64,000 bases of DNA from an uncultured Bacteroidales bacterium (lineage in GTDB: Bacteria; Bacteroidota; Bacteroidia; Bacteroidales; UBA932). Both the position numbers and the translations under genes were made by a program. Where the stretch lies: positions 85,062 through 149,061 of the forward strand of contig ONOH01000004.1 of assembly GCA_900319405.1 (NCBI GenBank), written 5' to 3'. Position 1 is the first letter of the stretch, and the number at the start of each line of letters is the position of its first letter. Below, piece by piece: positions 60,847-64,000 of this stretch. Under the pieces are notes generated by a model that saw only the letters and a program-made list of their open reading frames with translations, was not told where the DNA came from and searched no databases.

Positions 60847-61280
60847 CTATCCTTACCCAGAGATATAGGGCAACGGTCTTCATCTGATTGTTGATTCCCT
60901 GCTCGGGACTTATGGAAATCAGGAATCGAATCCTCAAAAATCTGCAACGCCGTTGATGTTTTTCCTGAAAAAACGTCATCGTATACAAAAGAAAGCCCTA
61001 TCACTCAACGCGATAGGACCAAACTGTAAGAATTGGCCCGAAGGCCGATAGGGAACTTACGACCCACTTGGTCTCCGCCAGCATAATCCGGGACTTGACG
61101 CCGGTACTGGAGCCAACCAGAGGCTGGCCGCCGAGGGTGGACTACCTATGCTTTGTTTTGTGGCGGAAGAGGTGCATGCCCAACAGCGCGTCACTTCCCT
61201 CTCCTGGCTTTCCATTTGTCGAGGCCGGAGATGGGGAAGGTCAGGACGTTAATGCCGATAATGTCCCGCATAGCCGAAAA
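60847..61280. other. Gene-poor decayed segment of the tRNA-Ser island
   Basis: 434 nt without a convincing gene. Several short open frames overlap on both strands with no recognisable motifs; one minus-strand frame (near 60830-61004) looks vaguely protein-like but is broken. A small inverted repeat CCTATC (60997-61002)/GATAGG (61012-61017) is present. It is most likely scrambled mobile-element DNA. Confidence 0.5.
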
Positions 61281-61373
61281 TCACAACTTCTTTTCGACCA
61301 CGTTCATGGCTACGGTATCTTTGGCCTTCATGGCGGCCTTGATGTTTTCTTGGATTTGCTGTTCGAGTGTCAT
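61281..61373 (-). pseudogene. Truncated YqeY/GatB-like N-terminus
   Basis: A 30-residue minus-strand ORF beginning MTLEQQIQENIKAAMKAKDT. This is the N-terminal helix of the YqeY family (usually about 150 residues, often starting MSLxEQIxxxLKxAMKAKD). A stop follows after VEKKL and no continuation is found in other frames nearby, so the rest has been lost. Confidence 0.55.
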
Positions 61374-61725
61374 ATGTTTTGTTCTATGAATTCAATACTT
61401 CGGTAAATTTTATGTTTAGGAGCCGCAAGGCGGCGGACTAAACGAAAACATACAGTTTAACAACAAAAGTTCGTTGAAAACACTGTCAATAACGACCGCT
61501 CAGAGAGCTGCGAAGAGTGGGTGCAAATGCTCCGAAAAAGATGCGTAAAGTGCTGAAAATAAAGCAGAAAAGTATTGTGTAAGTCGTTGATTGTTAGCAA
61601 CCTATGGTGTTACAAGCTTTAAGTTATGACTAACTCAAACGTACTTACGCAATACCAATCCGAGGTCATTGAAGCCCTCAAATCAGCAGCAAAAAACAAA
61701 GGATTATTGGAGCTCTGGTTGTGCT
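61374..61725. other. Non-coding stretch with a strong hairpin
   Basis: 352 nt. A hairpin at 61414-61443 pairs GTTTAG with CTAAAC and GCCGC with GCGGC around an AAG loop; it could be a terminator or an element end. A 62-codon plus-strand frame starts at 61626 (MTNSNVLTQYQSEVIEALKS), but its second half is only the complement of the ATPase gene end. Its first 28 codons may be the 5' stub of a lost gene. Confidence 0.45.
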
Positions 61726-63063
61726 TCACAATATCGGAGCCATATAAACCGGCACCATCAGGAGTTGCCCGTCCTTCCTTAAGTCTTTGGTATACATCAG
61801 ATAACGGTCTTTAATCCTATTTGAATGCTTTTCACAGAACAAATCCAAAGACTTATGTGTCTTATAGCCGGAAGACTTTACTTCGATGGGGCATATCTTC
61901 TGCGCCCTTGAGAGTAGAAAGTCAATCTCATAGAAATGCCGATTCTCGTCAGGGAACGTATGATAGAAGAGTTTATTGCCAGATGCTGTCAGCATCTGAG
62001 CGATAATGTTCTCATAAACATAACCCATATTGGCCGAGAGCTTATCGGTAAGGAGCTTTTGGTATATAATATTATCCGTCACTTCCTTATCGGCAAAGGC
62101 CAATGTAACGAAGAGACCAGTATCTCCCACATACATCTTGAAGGAATCCAGATTGTCCGTCATTGAGAAGCCCACATTGGGGTCATCGACATGATGGGCA
62201 ATATTCACCGTTTTGCTTTCTTCCATTTCGTGCAACAAGGCTATAAGGGAATCTTTCTCCACCTCTCCGACAATCGGAGTGGTCTGATAACGATGCACAT
62301 TCCCCGAAAGCTGTGCCGGGATGGCGTTGAACAAACTCGCGGCTTTTCCCGTGGGGTCTATCTTGTAAAAATCGTCGTTATAGAGTTCCAGTATTTCTCT
62401 TTTCGTGGCATCTACTAGAGATAGGTTCTGCGTGTTAAGATATGTGTTCACGGCTTGAGGCATTCCCCCGACCAGCATATATAGACGAAGGTCGCGCATT
62501 ATCTTTCGGTGAGCAGCATCGCCTAACGGCTGCCTGGCGGAGAAAGCTTGTTGCAGAAGCGGAACTGTAGTCTGATCTCCCAACGCCCAACGAAATTCTT
62601 CGTAATCCATCGGATACATCGTTAGGCGGGTCTCTTCGCTTGGAATTCGGATCCCCTTGGTATTGCGCTTGATACTTATCAGTGACCCTGTCTCGATATA
62701 ATCGTAACGGTGATCGCCGACGAGTTCCTTGATGGCTTGGTGCGCTTTAGGGCATTCCTGGATTTCATCCAGGATAATGACTGATTTACGTGGAATCAGC
62801 GTGACGTTAAAGTAAAACTGCAACGCCATGAAAATTCGGTCTAGGTTAGAGACATCATCGAAAAGCGCAGGAATCTCCGGCCCGACCTTGGTAAAATCTA
62901 CCAAGATGTATGACTCATACTCATTCTTTGCGAATTCTTCTGCAATGGTGGATTTGCCAACGCGACGGGCGCCCTTAATCATCAAAGCCGTACTTCCGTC
63001 TTTATCCCGTTTCCATGCAAGCATCTTTTCGTAGAATTTCCTTTTGAATACCCGTCCTTCCAT
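61726..63063 (-). CDS. AAA_14/DUF4143 family ATPase
   Basis: 445 residues. Walker A GARRVGKST near 31-39, Walker B SVIILDEIQECPKA, sensor region YIETGSL, then the winged-helix middle and a DUF4143 C-terminus with a PD-(D/E)xK-like E-I-D...E-V-K-S motif (FYEIDFLLSRAQKICPIEVKS). Such ATPases are common, often horizontally acquired, and of unknown substrate. The gene is A/T-richer than the flanking chromosome and lies in the decayed island, so transfer is likely. It appears complete. Confidence 0.88.
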   Translation of the reverse strand: MEGRVFKRKFYEKMLAWKRDKDGSTALMIKGARRVGKSTIAEEFAKNEYESYILVDFTKVGPEIPALFDDVSNLDRIFMALQFYFNVTLIPRKSVIILDEIQECPKAHQAIKELVGDHRYDYIETGSLISIKRNTKGIRIPSEETRLTMYPMDYEEFRWALGDQTTVPLLQQAFSARQPLGDAAHRKIMRDLRLYMLVGGMPQAVNTYLNTQNLSLVDATKREILELYNDDFYKIDPTGKAASLFNAIPAQLSGNVHRYQTTPIVGEVEKDSLIALLHEMEESKTVNIAHHVDDPNVGFSMTDNLDSFKMYVGDTGLFVTLAFADKEVTDNIIYQKLLTDKLSANMGYVYENIIAQMLTASGNKLFYHTFPDENRHFYEIDFLLSRAQKICPIEVKSSGYKTHKSLDLFCEKHSNRIKDRYLMYTKDLRKDGQLLMVPVYMAPIL

Positions 63064-63106
63064 ATAAAAAGTTGTTTAGTTAAGCACAAATTTAGTACAA
63101 TAAACA

Positions 63107-63185
63107 ATCTGCGCAAAATTTATTTGTAAGAATTACCGACTCTGCGCAAAATGTTTTCCGGCAAAATACCGACTCTGCGCAGAAT
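63107..63185 (+). repeat. Three short direct repeats at the end of the HTH gene
   Basis: CTGCGCAAAAT occurs at 63109-63119. The longer TACCGACTCTGCGCA(A/G)AAT-type unit occurs at 63134-63152 and 63167-63185, 33 nt (11 codons) apart. The last two lie inside the minus-strand HTH gene and encode its repeated ILRRVG ending. Confidence 0.72.
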
Positions 63186-63407
63186 CTCACGCTCCGAACG
63201 CTTAAAGCCTTCAGGAAATTCCGGAAGGGTATTGTCAAGACGGGCAAGCGCCTCAAGGCCACCCGCTTCATACTTTCGCGCCCAAGTACGAAATGAGTTC
63301 ATTGAAATGTTGTTGGCTTTGCAAAACTCGTAAAGCTTCACTTTGTCGTTACCCTTGAACTGCCGGATAAGGACTTCTTTTTCTAAAGGGTTCAAATGCT
63401 TTCCCAT
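63120..63407 (-). CDS. Transposase-type helix-turn-helix protein
   Basis: 95 residues. The N-terminal 60 residues look like an IS3/IS630-type transposase HTH (LNPLEKEVLIRQFKGND, YEFCKANNISMNSFRTWARKYEAGGLEAL). The C-terminus contains a duplicated segment, EILRRVGILPE and NILRRVGNSYK. There is a strong Shine-Dalgarno AGGAGG 7 nt before the start, unusual for this phylum. No catalytic DDE domain or inverted repeats are nearby, so it is an isolated HTH protein or IS remnant. The same-strand ATPase gene is 56 nt downstream. Confidence 0.7.
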   Translation of the reverse strand: MGKHLNPLEKEVLIRQFKGNDKVKLYEFCKANNISMNSFRTWARKYEAGGLEALARLDNTLPEFPEGFKRSEREILRRVGILPENILRRVGNSYK

Positions 63408-63689
63408 AATGGTTCCTCCTGCTCGCTGTAGAAAAGAGAAGATGCATGCAAAAATACAAAAACTTTTTTCTACCTTTGCGTGTTCACTTTTTGAGTAACT
63501 TCAGTATCTGTACTGTTCCATGTCCAAATCACATAAAATAACGGCGATTTGCAATTTTTTGAATCGCGTTTTCAACCCTGCGTCAATTTCGACAAAGTCC
63601 GTGTTGCTTTATTTCTGCAATCGTTCTAATTTCGCCAACTTTTTTACGCCAAGCCTCAGAATATATTTTATACGCAACTAATATTTATC
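63408..63689. promoter_or_regulatory. Divergent intergenic region between the HTH gene and microprotein copy 4
   Basis: 282 nt, A/T-rich. Plus-strand TACCTTTG (63471-63478) is a -7-like box about 210 nt before the microprotein. Minus-strand TATTTTTG (63456-63449) is 42 nt before the HTH start. An inverted repeat GCGATT (63544-63549)/AATCGC (63562-63567) lies in the leader. No known riboswitch is recognised. Confidence 0.4.
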
Positions 63690-63821
63690 ATGAAAGAAAA
63701 CAAAGAATTGTATGTAATTCCGGCGATCAATATCGTGGAATTCAAGCAGGAGGGCGTCATCTGCACCAGCGGAGACGTTACTGCAACAATGGATGGAATT
63801 TTTAGTGAGGAGACTATCTAA
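63690..63821 (+). CDS. Microprotein of the Y-P-E-S family, copy 4
   Basis: 43 codons. Core YVIPAINIVEFKQEGVIC followed by TS, then an acidic tail ending EETI. The stop TAA shares its last base with the ATG of the fimbrillin-like lipoprotein gene (TAATG), so the two are translationally coupled. Of the four copies this has the tightest link to a lipoprotein. Confidence 0.78.
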   Translation: MKENKELYVIPAINIVEFKQEGVICTSGDVTATMDGIFSEETI

Positions 63822-64000
63822 TGAGAACAAATACTTTCATTAAAGCGCTGGCATTTGCCATGCTGCTCGCCACTGCCTGCAACAAAAACGAGATTGCTAA
63901 TGATGAGAACGCCGAAAAGAAAGGTTTTGCCCTTCCCGTCACTGTAAACGTAACCTGTGAGGGTGACGATGCCACCAAGGCCACGTATAACGAATCTACC
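63821..64000 (+). CDS. Fimbrillin-like lipoprotein (5' part)
   Basis: The first 60 residues; the gene runs out of the window. Signal with lipobox (ALAFAMLLATAC), then the fimbrillin-like N-terminal strand pattern FALPVTVNVTCEGDDATKAT and YNEST, where the TKATY element matches TKTTY in the protein at 16803. Its start overlaps the stop of microprotein copy 4 by 1 nt. Confidence 0.75.
   Translation, partial: MRTNTFIKALAFAMLLATACNKNEIANDENAEKKGFALPVTVNVTCEGDDATKATYNEST

Noticed and set aside
61068-61406. A 112-codon plus-strand frame in the decayed island
   Set aside because: No homology or initiation signal, and it overlaps the more meaningful minus-strand YqeY-like start.
61414-61443. Hairpin considered as an integron attC site
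   Set aside because: The ends read GTTTAG...CTAAAC, the reverse order of the RYYYAAC...GTTRRRY layout, and no integron integrase or cassette array is present.
63109-63185. Three short repeats considered as a CRISPR array
   Set aside because: The repeats are too short and unevenly spaced, two lie in a coding region, and no cas gene is present. No other CRISPR-like array was seen.
63120-63407. Complete insertion sequence around the HTH gene
   Set aside because: No DDE catalytic gene, terminal inverted repeats or target-site duplication could be found.

Overview
The window is one contiguous stretch of a Bacteroidales-type chromosome, probably from a gut or rumen lineage. The evidence is the gene content: SusC/SusD pair, several TonB-dependent receptors, many MKK-type lipoproteins with an LxxC lipobox, a fused SecDF, a dimeric-type glycyl-tRNA synthetase, DUF4249, DUF4857, DUF4876 and DUF4923 families, and fimbrillin/FISUMP proteins. 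The promoters agree: TAnnTTTG -7 boxes, several with TTTG 19-20 nt upstream. Intergenic DNA is AT-rich while genes are fairly GC-rich. I cannot name the genus from sequence alone.

Layout. 1-6440: the end of sdhB and a terminator, then a TonB receptor, a DUF4249 lipoprotein and an MG2-like surface protein in one operon. 6762-16627: a SusC/SusD operon with a large lipoprotein, a lipoprotein subtilisin (Asp/His/Ser triad visible) and a lipocalin-like lipoprotein, which looks like a protein or peptide utilisation locus. 16659-18440: the first of four microprotein/fimbrillin loci. 18542-20087: hipBA. 20126-27288: hflX and a 1,988-aa NRPS (A-T-C-A-T-R, the AusA layout), divergent from a stress partner-switching module (27398-29814). 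29820-35411: housekeeping genes ybeY, mnmG, ruvA, sufS, sufE, a MIP18-family gene and folK, with two parS-like palindromes at mnmG and dispersed 27-nt repeats at gene junctions. 35537-37295: a fimbrillin/FISUMP lipoprotein flanked by two microproteins. 37360-40386: glyQS, a membrane coiled-coil/HTH protein and tonB. 40584-49132: an ABC transporter, DUF4857, a TonB receptor, a small lipoprotein, an outer-membrane barrel and a BACON/DUF4876 lipoprotein. 49170-60092: a ThiL-like protein, DUF4923, dnaE, secDF, a PD40-repeat protein and a YhhN-family protein. 60221-63407: tRNA-Ser(GCU) followed by a decayed mobile region (integrase tail, RhuM-like fragment, truncated yqeY-like ORF, AAA ATPase, transposase-type HTH). 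63690-64000: the fourth microprotein/fimbrillin locus, cut by the window end.

The most interesting signals are (i) a family of four unannotated 41-43 aa microproteins sharing a Y-x2-P...E-[GA]...S core, each next to a fimbrillin-like or FISUMP lipoprotein; (ii) a stand-alone AusA-type NRPS predicted to release a dipeptide aldehyde that could cyclise to a pyrazinone; (iii) a pair of parS-like palindromes at mnmG that may mark the origin region; and (iv) a dispersed repeat that itself supplies stop and start codons at gene junctions.
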